Positions 25,510 through 38,366 of a stretch of DNA of 64,000 bases are shown here, piece after piece. The notes under the pieces are model-generated. The model did no database searches, was not told the origin of the DNA, and saw only the letters and a list, made by a program, of their open reading frames with translations. The position numbers were made by a program, and so were the translations under genes. The DNA comes from Plecoglossus altivelis (lineage: Eukaryota > Chordata > Actinopteri > Osmeriformes > Plecoglossidae), in contig BROE01000016.1 of the NCBI GenBank assembly GCA_036571765.1, positions 12,779,838 through 12,843,837 of the forward strand, given 5' to 3'. Numbering within the stretch: the first letter of the stretch is position 1; each line of letters begins with the position of its first letter.

Positions 25510-26770
25510 GTGAACAATATGGTATAACATATATGGTATTCATTCAGTGAAGATACTGTCAAACTCAGGGGCCAAGGTTTCACCCTAGGTTTCTGTCTGT
25601 CTACCCGGCCGCCCGTCTGCCTGCCCGCCCGCCCGCCCGCCTGCCTGTCTGTCCTCCTGACTGACCTGCTCCATCTTGTTAGCGCAATACTGGATCCACT
25701 CCAGGTACACGTTACAGAAGCTGGCACGCGTGACACCCTGCAGACAGTGGACATAGTCCTCATCGATCTTCACGCTGAACACGCCAGGGTCTCTCTCGAT
25801 GTGGTGCCACTTGGTGTAGGAGGTGAGGGCTTCCTGAAGGGCCAGGTCCTTCAGCCAGGCCTGCAGCTTGGAGCACTGCACCAGGTAGTAGATGATGCTC
25901 TGGAATAGGAACAAGGAGAGAGGGACCACACCATGAGGTCAAAGATGACATGTGAGCTGAGGAATTCAGTTGGACCAGATTATGTCAGTAAGGCCTGGGA
26001 GATTACCTTCAGATAGTAGGTGACCAGCAGCTTGCGGAGGTCGTACACCTGCAACATGGTGGCAGCGTTGTTCTCGCTGATGCTGTAGCCTTCCAGCAGG
26101 TACTTGGTGGTGGTGACCTCCCAGGCCAGCCAGCGTAGGTTGAAAGCCGCGTTGCAGGACAGCACGTGGGGCAGGTGGCCTGGCTCACAGCAGCAACAGC
26201 CCTCGTCCTCCTCCACCCCCTCTGTGATGGCCTCCACCTCCCTCTGCTGGCAGTAAGTACCTAGGCATGACAGGGAGGGGAGGGAGGCGGTGGTTCACTG
26301 ATAAGACATCTGCAGGCCTCTACTGTGCCTTCACCCATCCTGTGGGAGGCGCCAGAGGGTCAAAGAAGTGACCTGACCTCTGAACTCTAGGCCCCGGAGC
26401 TGGAAGGTGACGAGGCCGTTGCCGACCTCCACGATGTGGACGAAAGCATTGAGGTAGTCTGAGGCCAGGATGAAGCAGTCTCCAGAGCTGTAGTTCCCCC
26501 AGCGGCCCAGCAGCAGGTCCCCGCACAGGCTGTGCTGCAGCGAGCGTGTCAGGTACTCGTAGAAGATGGAGTTCAGGTTGTTGTCATCGCATCCTTGGGA
26601 CAAAGGAAGGATAGGTTATGAAACACCCTTCTTTGGTGTACAAAGGAAAGTGTGGTATGGATAAAAACAGATGTTACCAGTCTCTTTATCCACCTGAGAC
26701 ACCAGTCTGCTGTTGGAGTTATCTATACGTTTGGTGCTGCATAGATAGAGAGAGGTAGAGAGGGAGAATT

Positions 26771-26803
<33 letters not shown>

Positions 26804-28007
26804 GCGAGCGAGCAAGGAGAGGATAGAAGAGGAGATTGGACACGGATATCAGAGCAAACAGACATCCATGAAAATATGGATGTAGTGCAAGTACAAGGTC
26901 TGATGAACAACACTACAGGCCCAAGCTGGATTCCAGGACTGGATTCTGAGGGTTCTTTCCAGACTGCTGTTGAAGTCACTGTTGTGTAAGACCAGTAAAA
27001 GATGTATTCATTAATAAGTTAGAGAGTGGAGTAGCTTGTCTCAATTCCTTGCGCCTAGTCAGAGCTACAACACTTGGCAAAGGTGTTGGTGTGTGTGTAC
27101 GTGCGCGCAGATGACATCATCTGCCCAACAGATTTGCTCATACAGGGAGGTCTGTAGTGCTTCTCGGTGGGGTATGGAGCATGCATATTTCAAAGAATCT
27201 CTCTCTCCAGCTCTATCTGAAGAACGCTTTCCTTCAGCTTCTATCTACTCTCTCCTCCCCTATTTCTATTTGTACTGGTCTTCCTCCCCAGAGCTCACGG
27301 TCAACCTCCCTTTGCTTCTTCCCTGAGTACATGTCGGTCCGCAGGAGAGGCGGGGGTAGTCTTACTTGTAGTTCCTCTCCCAGAACTTGACGGGTCGTGG
27401 GTAGGAGGTGATGAAGATGGCACTGCCCAAGAAGGGGCTGAGGGGGGTGTAGAACAGGGTGGTCAGCAGCGTCTGCAGCAGCAACATGGCCGAATCTGAA
27501 CTGGGAATCAAGGGCTCGTCCAGCAGTCCGAAAACACACATCACACAGTACAGCAGGACATCCACCGACATGCAGGTGGACATGGGACACACACGTAACA
27601 CCCTGTACCCAGAAACTGGCATGCAGAGCTACACTTACGTAGAGACATACACCAACGCCACAAAACACAGGGTAAATGATGTTTTCTTCGGCTTAAGGAT
27701 ACGGGGCACAGCGAAGGGCTGGGCGAAGGCGTGGAAGGCAGAGCCCCAAGCGATTTGCCAGGGAGCGACGTAGACCATGATGAAGTGCAATTTCAGGAGC
27801 AGTTCCTTCAGCTGCGGGGAGAACGACACAGCCAATGAGCATCTGAAGGTCAGAGGGTCTTAATCATCTGGGAGGGTTTCTGGGAGGACACAGTGGTCCC
27901 AAACCAAGTTTCTGTCAAGAACCTTTCAGATCTCCAGGAGAGGAACACAGACTGCTGTATGTGTGAGTCGCAGAGACACACACCCACGTTCAAACCTATA
28001 CGACTCC

Positions 28008-28050
<43 letters not shown>

Positions 28051-31000
28051 GAACAGACTGTCCTCTGCACCCCCTCCTGAAATAGCTAGTAGATAAGATA
28101 GTCAGGAAGAAGAGCTACACTCAAGGGAGGTGAGGGTGGTGTCTCACTACATCAACGCTGCTACTACACATCTGTAATCCCTGGGAAACTTGTCAGGAAA
28201 CTCGTTGGTTCTCTCCGCCCACTGGCTGTGGGAGAGCGTGTAGCAGGGAAGCGGAACTGAAAGAGGACGGGTTGCCCTGGTGGTTCACTGCACCTGTGCA
28301 CTTACCAGACAGGCAGAGACCTTATTGCTGCAGCCTGGATTCGAACACGGCCTTGGCCTTTTGCAGCTTGTCTGCCTTTTCCTCTCACATCCCTGCCTGT
28401 CCTGTCACACTTCACTTCAATCTGACTAGAAAGCACGAAAACAAAACAAATTATCGGAGAAAAAAGAAAACCGTAGAGGCCTCTTTTGAGTACGCGAACG
28501 TCCCTCGGCCTCCAAACATTTGCATCATTTCTCTCTGCGTGTGTACGTGTGCGCGCTCCGGTCCCAGCCCCCAACTGACCTTGTGGAAGACTACGGACAT
28601 GATAAAGAAGTCGAGCAGGAAGCTCTCGGACTTCTCGCAGTCGAAGGTGAAGAAGATGATGGTGAAGAGGAGGGTGACGAACTGGAAGCTGGGATTGCAG
28701 AAGGAGGAGCGCAGGAGCTTCATCCCAGCAACTGTCATCAACAAGACATCACAGCTGGAGCGAGACACAAACACCTGAGCCACTCAGGTCCAGCACAGGC
28801 CCGGAAAAGCAGCAGCAGCAGCAGCAACACACTCCCATCCTGCTCATGTCATTGCTCAGCACAGTCAGAGTGCTCAGAGGTAGTCTAAGCACTGACAAAC
28901 AGCTTGATTGTTAGCTTGGTAGGCTACTGCTATAGGGTTGGTACAGGTGTTTAACGGTAGTGTCAGAACTGCTGAACTTGGTGAGCGACGGGTGGGATGA
29001 AGGGGGAGATGGAGGGCACATGGGGGAGAGTGGTTTCTAGAATTATCTAGGGGAGATAACGGGAGAGGTTGGAGAGGAGTATGGTTGTTTGAAAGATAAT
29101 ATGGGCAAGGAAAGCTGGTTTCATTGTTAGGAGGGTGTGATGGGAAAGGAGAGAATGGAGGAGAGGAGGACAGAGGACAGGAGGAGGGAGGAGAGGAGAG
29201 GAGAAGGGAGGGGATAGGAACAGAGGAGATGGGGGAATGCAATCGAAGTACGGTTTGCTAGTCAGGACAATTTAAGAGAGGATACTCACTGGATGCCCAG
29301 TTTCTTCCGATGGCTGAGAGAGAATCCTTCGTTCGTGAGCGCGCTCAGCACGATCGCAGGGTAGACGACGTACTTCTCAAAACAGAGCAGGCCCACGTAG
29401 AGCCGCTCAAACCACATCAGCTGGGCGTCCTCTGAAACATGAAGTCCACGCTACCATCAACCAATCAAATCGACCCGGAAAATCACTCACAGGAGTAAAG
29501 CTAACAAATAAACACGATGACGAGGAAAGTGTTGTTTCAACTGCCTTCCATGTCAGAGTGAACCAGTAACAGCAGTGAAAAGGTCAGGTGACCAGGCAGG
29601 TTCTGACCTCGCGGCTCAAACTGCCCGTACTCCTTGCTCTTGAGGACCGGGTGGGAGATCCACAGCCAAGGGTGCTGCTTCCTCATTTGAGGGATGAGGT
29701 AGTGCGTGACCATGCCCACTGTCCCCGCCAGCGCGTACAGCACGATGGTAACAAACGGCTGGAGGGGGGGAGAGAGTGGGAGTAAGGCGGTAGGGTGAGA
29801 TGGTAAGGAACAGTGAGAGAGGGGGAGTAGGATAGTGGCAGTGGATGTAAAATGATTATAGCCATATTTTTGTACAGATTCTTTTTGATTATTTTAGTTT
29901 TTATGTCTGTATTTGTGAGTATATTTGTTTGTATACTTTGGTGGTTGAATGATTCATCAGGGTCTGACAAACTGACCTTAAGGGACAGGAAGACAGTGCT
30001 TGCTGTGATGGCGAAGGTGAGGATGTAGGCGATGGAACAAACCACTAGATCTGAATACAGAATCTCCTTCTGCAAGCAGAGAACAACAATGTACAGAATG
30101 TTACTGTGTTCCGCCATACTCACCCTAATGCTATGTCTTCCTGTGAGAGGGAAGTGTAGTTCATCTCACCACAGAGTTCCTGAGCTTCTGCGGCAGGGGG
30201 TCTTTGATGCCTGACGCATCTTCATCCTCCTCTTCGCTGTCCACCAGAGCTGGCATCAGTTTAGACTTGATAAGAGACCTGGTAGGGGGGGGGTGATATT
30301 CAAAGGATTAAGGGTTACAGTGCTATGGTTGACTGTTAATAACTGTGTAGACCAATTGATATCCGATAGATGCCGACAGGCAGAAGCATAGACATCAGGA
30401 CATTGACTGAAACCTCAGAAGGCCAGCCGGCCAGTCCAAACAGCAGTACGTACAGTAGGACGGAGGGGTCGCTGCTCTGGCGGCTCAGGTGGTAGGACAG
30501 GACCACTAGCAGCCCACAGAACCCCGAGAACAGAGCTGGAGTGTGCTGCTCATCCCACGGCTCCTGGATGACCACACAACACACAGGGTTACAGGGGACT
30601 AGGTACACGAAGCCAGCATTGTTAAATATTTAGAGAGGAGAGAGAGCTGAGAAAAGGACTGTTATGTTTTCTTTTAGTTTCAAGTCAAGTCTTTCTATCA
30701 GGAAATGTTAGCTTTTATTTCTGTTTAATAATCGTGTGCACTGCAGTTAGCGTTAGCGTTGGCACAGCATTCTCACTATGTGTTATTTTGCTTTTCTGTA
30801 ACCACCGTACCAACATTGGAGAGCTTCCCTGGAAAAATGGTTACTCTTGGTCACATTAATACCATCAGTTAGAATACTAAATCAGAAGCTGGCCAGCAAG
30901 CAAGTCTGACAGAAACTCACTCAGACAACCAGGCCCCCACACTCCTGCAGCCCTGACTATCCTGCCAAAGCACTCTCTTACCAGGCTAGTCAAAAGCTTC

Positions 31001-34000
31001 TCGTCTACATCTCCCACACACTGCTCAACTCAGCTTCACTGCACTCTCTCGCACAGCCCATTCCCACAGCTACGGCAACTGAAATAGAAACACTTTCGCA
31101 TACTCCGGTCTAACCCTTGCCCAAGCCCGCCGGTGAGTTCAGGAATACCTTGAGAGCCCCAAAGCAGAAGCCGTAGAGCAGGGAGAAGGCCGTCAGACTG
31201 CGGAGGAGGCTGTACACGGCAGAGTGGAGACCCGTAGCAGCTGGAATACATGGTAGGGTTCAGATCACGTAACAACAGCAGATATGTCTACCTGCTTCAT
31301 CCTAGTGAGGATGCTGCCATGACAGAGAGTGCCACAGACCTGTGCCACCGAAGAAGTGCATGTCGATCTGCTCCAGCAGGTAGATGGCAAAGGTGTTGAT
31401 TTGGGGAAACAGTCCAACGAGGAACGTGATGGGGAAGCAATAGGTGAAACCTGAAACAAAGAAAACATCACAGACCGCAAACTGGCATCATTACAGAATC
31501 CGAATCCAACCCAGGTTTAATTTCAACAATGTTATGGCAGCAAGTCTTTTCCCATCCAGACCTGGTAGATGTCAGCTGGATATGAGTGTCAGAGCCGTAC
31601 CTACTAAGATGTCGCGTAGGAAGCGGAGGGTGTCCGAGATAGCGATGGTGATGCCGTAGATGCTGGAGACGGGAAGGTCTTTCACCCTGAGACTCTGCTC
31701 CAGCATCCAGATCAGACTGCAGAATATACAGAAGTAAGCGGCACGACTGTAGGCTACCAACTGGTTATGGCCCTGGGAAAGAGAATGTGATTGATGTGAA
31801 GAGAGGAGAGAGAGAGAGTCAATATATCTAGCCTGGCGCAGTGGTGCTTTCGGTGCAATTGTTGACTTTCATGACTTTTCGTGACTTATGATTTCAGACT
31901 TACATGGGTAGGTGAGGCAGCATCAGGTTGAACACTCTGCAACAGTAAAAACACAACATAGAGTTCACCATCTACAGTGAGCTGTTGGCTAATGACGCAC
32001 TTTACAGTGGGAAGGGTTATCTGCGGTACCTTGAGCAGAGAGTACTGGCAGCTAGCAATGACGAGGCAGAACTGGAAGACCCAGAAGTCTTTAAAGCAGC
32101 CATGGTTGAGCAGAACAAATCCAAGGAACGACACAAGAAACGCCAGAAATACCGCCACCAGATTCTCCACAACATCCTGGTTCCTACAGGACCACATCCA
32201 TATTAAACACTGACCTGACATTTGACCTACTACAGTACAATTGGTTGTGGTAATAGCGCCAACGTTTCTTAGTGCTTCTACTGCTTACCAACAGTTATAG
32301 GTGAGGTGACTGTTTACCTGTCCAGTAGGGCAAGAAGGGTGAGTCTGTCATACAAGAGGTTGATCCACTTCCCTGGAAATAGCTTGAGTTTGTAATAGAG
32401 TTTCCTGGAGGGCTTCTCTTGGGTGGAGGTCTCCGACGACTCGTCTATAGAGTCCTCTTCCTGGAGGAAACAGTGGCAAACGATATCGGCACAATTCATG
32501 GCGATCATCAATCAGTATCAACACAGATTCTTTGTAGAGATACTGGGATCTAAACGTGTTCGCGCGCAGCACTGTTTAGTCATATCAATGTGCTTGCTTT
32601 GTTATTGTGAACGAAGGAGTAAAATGCTTCTTGAAAGCCTATCTCAAAGCTTAAATGGAAAGGAAAGACCAGCATGCACCTTTCTTGCACATTAATCACC
32701 ACATAGCAATGTCTAGTTGGCATTCCTTCCCTCAGCAGCCATTAGTTGGCCCAGAGCCCCTACAGAATGGTGTTTGCTGTCAGCCACAGACTGGGAGCTA
32801 TAGGTTGCAGGGAGCAACGGCTGAGTCAGATGAGAGCTCTGGCCTTGCAGCAGGTCTCTCCCTAGGCTGTTTAGTGGAATGAATGGCTGCTGTCGACTGA
32901 GTCGCAGTCAGAGCGAGTCCAAGTTTTAGAGGCAAAGCAACGCCCGATGAAATCGAGGGGAAATAAATCAATTCCAGATATCGACCGGGGAGAAGGACCT
33001 GGAAGATCTCTGGGTGTGTTCTGCGAGGGCGGATCCTGTGGGCAGGGATGATTCGGCGCTGGAACGGGCAGTCCGGATGCCCACCCACCAGACCATCCTG
33101 ACACTCCGAGTTGGAGGAGGTAGAGAGGAGGTCACTAGACACACACACACACACAACACAAATATTGGTATCTTGTATATATGTTTTCAGGATACATATT
33201 TGAGATTTTCACCGGATTATTGATCAATGGGTGAGTTGTTACCACATGTTGCCAGTAATGAGTTCAGCCCCCAGTGGCAGGTTCAGGGCCCTCTCAGCAT
33301 ACAGCTTCCTCGGTCTGTCTCCTGGGAGCAAGAACACAGGAGCCGACAAGCAGTTAGAGATCACAGAGGCGTCCAGGTCCCCATGTTGTAGAGTGGGAAT
33401 GAATAAGTACAGTGTGGAAGGTGTAGCAGCCACTCACTGTGTACAGTGTGGAAGGTGTAGCAGCTACTCACTGTGTACAGTGTGGAAGGTGTAGCATCTA
33501 CTCACTGTGTACAGTGTGGAAGGTGTAGCATCTACTCACTGTGTACAGTGTGGAAGGAGTAGCATCTACTCACTGTGTACAGTGTGGAAGGTGTAGGCAT
33601 CTTCCTTGTTGGTGGCTTCTGGTCTGCATATGACCTGCAGCATGGAGCTTTCTGACTGGGAGGTCTGGGAGGGGAGGGAGTCATAGTCTGGGTCCTTCTC
33701 CCTGTCTGTTTGGGGGCTAGGCAGAGGACATGACACATGGTAAGACATCATTCGCTTCTCACACAAACCATGGTCTGCCACCCATACTTTCTTTGTCTAT
33801 GATAGCAGGCCCTTGGGTGTATAAGCCATCTCTCAGAAGTTATTAGCCTGTGACCATTCATTTAAGTAGAGGATATTTTGCCTCTTCTCCATGTCGTTCC
33901 TGTACCTGTCAGGGGACACAATGGGGATGGGTTTCTCTAGGATAGTGTGGAGGGTGTCTGTGGTGGCCAGGCTGTTGGGTGGGTTAGGACGCTCCGGCTG

Positions 34001-36938
34001 CTGGGTCTCTGTGATTGGCTCTGTGTTTGGCTCTGTGATCGGCTCATCCGGTCTGGGAGTTCCACTCAAGTCTTCTGGAAACAAGTAACAAAAACATTTA
34101 TCACCACTTTACCATTAACTCTAGCACAGCTAGACAGATTTTACTTTAGAGATTGTTCAATAGATATTTTGGAATTGATGTGGGGAAAGGTTGCATACGA
34201 GAGGCGTTTGGGATATGGAATTCTACAGGTGATGACAGCTGATTCTTCTCATTGTGTTGGAAAAGACAAGCTCCTCCCATAGCCATGTGTCTCATCAAAA
34301 CATTGTCCTGACACTTATGCTGGTTTGGACTTTTGACTAAAGGACTTTTAGGACTTAAAATCCCCCCTTCACAATGCATTGCAGTCCATATGGATTGCTA
34401 AAACAGGTTACAGCAAAGCTGTTCTTATTATGATTATTCATTTGACAGAGGTATCTGTCTTGATGTTTTTACCCACGAGTCCAACCCTCCCATCTTTGCA
34501 TAACTATGCTTGTTTTTATTCTATGTTGTAACTAACAATTTTGTGACTAATTAATTTTTAACCAATGATGAACAGCCATGGCAATGGTCTAGACCCACCC
34601 TCTTCTCCTTCTTTCTCCTTCACAGGCTCCTCTTCCTGTGGGTTGGTCCCCACCCCCCTAGTGCTGATGGACCCAAGCAGGGAAACAAACTCCAGGAAGT
34701 TGGTCTCATTGGGTGTCTGGCCCTCCTTGGCCTCCAGGTCTGATTTGGAGCTGGTCATGGTGGGGTGCTGCTTCTTGTTCTGGGCCCGGTCCACCAAGAG
34801 CACTGCATCCTTTCCACTGTCCATGCTCAGGCCTCGGACGTGAGTCCTGCCACCAGGCCCCAGAGTGTAGCGACCCAAAGCAGGCGGGATACGCAGGAAG
34901 CCGTTTGCATCCATGTTGAGCTCTGGTGGGCCGTTTTCTTCATTGTGGGAGTGGATATCAATGCCAGACGAACTATTTTCATTGGTTAGCTGAGAACTGG
35001 GACTGTTCTCATTGGTCAGTTGGAGGCTAAGATGTTCCTGCACGACATCAGAACTCACTAGATCCTTGGATAACTCAACATCCCGACTGGTTAATGCTTG
35101 CAGACAAGGGTCTGTGTCAGAGATGCTCTTGCCCTCCATCTCTCCTTCCCCCTCCTCTTCAGGCGAGTCGAAGGTTATCACTGGGATCCTGATGTGGCAG
35201 TCTCCAGAGTTAGACCCTCCCCCCTGGTGGTCCCCACCCCTCTGGGCGTGTGCCTGGGCGGACTCTAAGATGCTCTGCTTCACCGACTCCTCCAGCTCGG
35301 CTGCTGTCTGGGCATCGCAGCTCATGGTGATGATGATCTTCACCGTGTCGCTCTCCTCCAGCCGAGCCGACGGAGGCCCCGAGGTGTCCACCAGGACCAC
35401 AGCAATCTCATCTGAACAGTAGGTCTCCTCCAACGGGTGTTCCTGGATGAGGGTAGGGGGTGGGGGAGCCTCCTGGCAGTCTTCAGGGATCGCTAGGCAG
35501 TTGTTGTTGGGATCTTGATGCTGTTTCACCTCCTCGTCATCCTCCTCCTCTTCCTTCTCCTCCTCTTCGCTCTCCGGATCACTCCCCTTGGAAGGCGGCA
35601 AACCTTCATCTGCATCCTGGCTGCCAGTGTCCTCCTGGGCTACATCCTCCCTGTCTTTGTCTGCAGCGGCAGGCTCCCTGTTGTGCCCAGAGCAGGGCCT
35701 CTGCTGGGCCTGCAGCAGGGGGGCACCCAGGTCGGGGTTGGGGCTGGACAGGTCATCGGGGGAGCGGTCGTCCCCAGCCTCCGTGTCTCTCGCCTCCACT
35801 CCGCTCTCACCGTGGCCTGGAGATGGCAGTGAACACACAATTATGGAAACGATTCTCTTCGTGACAGCATGTAGTTGCTGTAACAGTAACAGCCTTAAGG
35901 GTGCAATTGGTAACATTATAAAGTAAATACAAACAGGAGAAATTGTACCCTTGACTCTTTGAACGTATGTGCCTTCCCCCAGCTTGACTTTGATTGACAG
36001 GGTTTCACAACCCTAACCCTTACCCTTCACAAGTCAAGGAGGGTGGCCTGTCTAGTCCAAGGCAATTGGCTGGAGCAGACAAAGCCTTTCGTTTTTGACT
36101 GAAAAAATCTTTCAGTTTTGCACTTTTCGATTATGACAATACATTACACAGAACTTAACTAAAATTAACTATTACACACAACATGGAAGGATTTGATCTT
36201 ATTTGTAATTAGACTTTAGTACTGCAGTGTAAGATTAAAATGCTGGACTTTAGTCACTAAATGCCATTGGCCTAGGGGAAAAATACAATCGTATTGAATT
36301 GTACTAAGTGAAAACATTGCCAGGCTAGCAGCCTGTCCAAGTTTTGCAATCTCCGCCTCTGCACTTTTATCATGGCCAGACTTTATGAGGTAATTTACTG
36401 GTATAAACCAGCTGATGTCTGCATGCCTATCTAACTCTGGCAGGAGGGAAAGCGCTCCATTCATCTATGCAACCATTTCATGGATAGCAATAGCTACAGT
36501 TCACTTTGTTCTAACTGTGCAGTATGACAACGCTTGTCAGAATCCAGGTCAGTCTCTTTGAGCACAGACAAAAGTACAGGTACCTTCGCTAATCTTCACA
36601 TCCTCTGCCTTGGAACACTCCTGTAAGAATGACAAGTACAGGCCATGGTCAAGATGAATAGACTGTCATGATAAAATAATGTCTCTTAATCAAACTTTGA
36701 GAGCGTTGTACTGGTTAGGTTGTGTACCAGTTTACTAACCACTCCTATCAGTCCTGGGTCGGTTTCCGTCTGTTTCACCGTGACCTGAATCACTGGACTA
36801 GGCCTGTTTCTGGTCAGCATTGTCATGGCAACGCTGTCTGGAACGGTGCTACTCTTTCTGTTGGGAAAGACAGAAACGATACATTGGTGGGATTTCAAAT
36901 GAAACATAACTATGTGTGTGTGTATTTGTGTGTGTGTA

Positions 36939-36972
<34 letters not shown>

Positions 36973-38366
36973 TGGGTGTGGCAGGGTCTTACCTCAGTCC
37001 GGCAGGCAGACAGGAGTCAGAAGCATTGCTCTTCTTCTCTGGTCCTCTGCTGACATCAGAGAGGCTGCCCTGGGGCACGGCTTCGCCTCGGTCAAACATC
37101 AGGTGAAGGCGGTAGTTGGCTGCCTTGATGAGGATGAAGAAGATGGTGACAGAGGTGCAGTAGATACTGAGGGCCATGGTGGTGGGGGGCAGGGCCTAAG
37201 AGAGGACAGCAACGCACACACTATACATAAATCACTGTAAAGAATGTGTCGACTCCAAGACAGTAACAATCTTAACAATTTTAACAATCAGTCAAATGTA
37301 CAGAAAGATATTGGTGTTGACTGGACTGAGGACTCCTTGTAGAACATGGTGTTCGGTTCACAAGTCAAATATGTGAGCCCTTCCTCAGAGACCTGAACTG
37401 TTGCCCAGGTGCTAAAAGACTCGCTCTCCAATGTACACATGCACTATCTTTAACATTAAGTTTAAACTAGTGAGATTTCTAGAGCTAGCACCAAGAACAC
37501 ACTTTAACTTAATCTATTTTACATTCTGTGAAATAGACCATTTCAAAGTCAAAACGTAGGTAGGTTGGGGTGACACCATTAGATAACTACAACACTAAGT
37601 TATTCACAAACAAACAAGGTGAATAGTTCTAGATGTAGCTTAGGTCATAACAAATGTTCTCTGAGTTTTACACCCCCTATGTCTTTTGAAGGAAAACTAT
37701 CAGAGAATCACGTTGATAAACATAACAAGCTTGTTATGTTGACTTGGACTAGACATGGTATATGCAAGACGAAAACCTCTGGAATTGACCTGACCCTAAC
37801 CATCCAGCCACCTTCACTGTGCCTTATACTTGGCTCCATCAGTGTACTGGACGGTTAAACCAGAACGTATAGCCAAGATGAGTCATGCGTGACCATAGGG
37901 GTATGGATGGTGAGGTGTGTCGTGCAGGTCTTTGTGTATAGGCTTCGCTCACTCTCACTCTGAACTCCTGCCTCGACTACCAGGCATGCGTTACATCGTA
38001 AAGCAGCAGCATGCAGTGAAAAATGCGACAACACATTTCTCTTTTGACAAAACGCAAGAACGATGATACTCTCATCAGAAACAATATGTGAGAAAATGTA
38101 GGAAGATTGTTATCATAAAACACGTCTATGGTAATGGCGTTTCTTGATGCAACCGTGCAGTAAAACGTTACAAACACCACATAATGCGGCCTTCGTGTGT
38201 TTTGTTAACTCACCAAATGTAGTGACAATGGCAGCATAAGGAGGAATATCCACAAATAAAGATGACAAGAATTGTTGAATTTGTTCTGATCTGGGTCGTG
38301 GTACCATCCCCCTGTCAGTGATGCCCAAACCCCCTGCCGCAAGGTCTGTACCACTTGCGAAACCAT
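22152..38366 (-). CDS. pcnx2: Pecanex-like protein 2, multi-pass membrane protein
   Basis: A vertebrate member of the pecanex family, large multi-pass membrane proteins; Drosophila pecanex is linked to Notch signalling, and the biochemical role of PCNX2 is unsettled. I placed 35 coding exons on the minus strand, each with matching splice phases. They total 6,282 bases, or 2,093 residues plus stop, close to the roughly 2,140 of human PCNX2. Translation starts at the ATG at 38366 (MVSQVVQTLRQGVWASLTGG) and ends with TGA at 22152-22154. Order along the protein: two N-terminal membrane segments, a long acidic disordered exon, a multi-membrane core, the conserved Pecanex C-terminal domain, and a serine-rich tail. 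PCNX1, PCNX2 and PCNX3 are similar in the conserved parts. I chose PCNX2 because the head-to-head neighbour is map3k21, as on human 1q42. Exon coordinates are in the block entries. Confidence 0.9.
23995..26736 (-). other. pcnx2: pcnx2 exons 24-31, Pecanex C-terminal domain
   Basis: Exons in coding order are 26678-26736, 26378-26593, 26007-26260, 25666-25899, 25364-25467, 24896-25040, 24483-24713 and 23995-24269. This is the most conserved part of the family. Visible signatures are DDNNLNSIFYEYLTRSLQHS, GDCFILASDYLNAF, GLVTFQLRGLEFRG, EGVEEDEGCCCCEPGH, LLEGYSISENNAATMLQVYD, ESFLYGFNTLFKGDFRI, INKECVRGLWAGQQQELVFL and NPERGSIQNSKQALRNMINS. The intron after exon 27 carries a CA microsatellite (25472-25506). 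Confidence 0.92.
27366..33716 (-). other. pcnx2: pcnx2 exons 7-23, multi-membrane core
   Basis: Exons in coding order are 33574-33716, 33243-33321, 32999-33134, 32318-32460, 32030-32183, 31904-31936, 31601-31772, 31340-31450, 31149-31240, 30454-30563, 30170-30278, 29977-30069, 29608-29758, 29290-29431, 28580-28754, 27703-27811 and 27366-27495. They encode repeated hydrophobic segments. Family signatures are WVFQFCLVIASCQYSLLK, PQINTFAIYLLEQIDMHFFG, GLLVVLSYHLSRQSSDPSVL and APWQIAWGSAFHAFAQPFAV. Exon 12 is only 33 bp. The exon 9 donor (CAG then GTCCTT) is weak but phase-correct. The exon 7 donor sits in a tandem array (see findings). Confidence 0.88.
33405..33605. repeat. 34-bp tandem repeat over the pcnx2 exon 7 donor
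   Basis: Five copies start with ACTGTGTACAGTG at 33436, 33470, 33504, 33538 and 33572, plus a partial copy near 33407. Read on the minus strand, each unit holds the last coding bases of exon 7 and its splice donor (CACA then GTGAGT). Confidence 0.9.
33906..35816 (-). other. pcnx2: pcnx2 exons 5-6, long acidic disordered region
   Basis: Exon 5 is 34599-35816 (1,218 bp) and exon 6 is 33906-34074. Exon 5 encodes residues about 172-576. It has a Glu-rich stretch near its start, scattered proline and serine runs, and no predicted membrane segment. A short internal duplication (QLTNENS twice) lies near 34970-35030. Pecanex proteins carry a large, poorly conserved exon at this position. The reverse strand of exon 5 also has open frames over 100 codons, but these are shadows of it. 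Confidence 0.88.
36584..38366 (-). other. pcnx2: pcnx2 exons 1-4, N-terminus with two membrane segments
   Basis: Exons are 38214-38366, 36993-37195, 36740-36857 and 36584-36620. Exon 1 encodes VWASLTGGWYHDPDQNKFNN followed by the hydrophobic LYLWIFLLMLPLSLHL, the hallmark start of vertebrate pecanex proteins. Exon 2 supplies a second membrane segment (IYCTSVTIFFILIKAANYRL). Intron 1 (37196-38213) has no other feature. Intron 2 contains a GT microsatellite (about 36913-36972). Intron 4 (35817-36583) has nothing recognisable. Confidence 0.9.

Noticed and set aside
34565..35926. Plus-strand open frames of 90-136 codons opposite pcnx2 exon 5
   Set aside because: They are shadows of a long, biased minus-strand exon. 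They lack any family resemblance, and the minus strand has matching splice phases and pecanex context.
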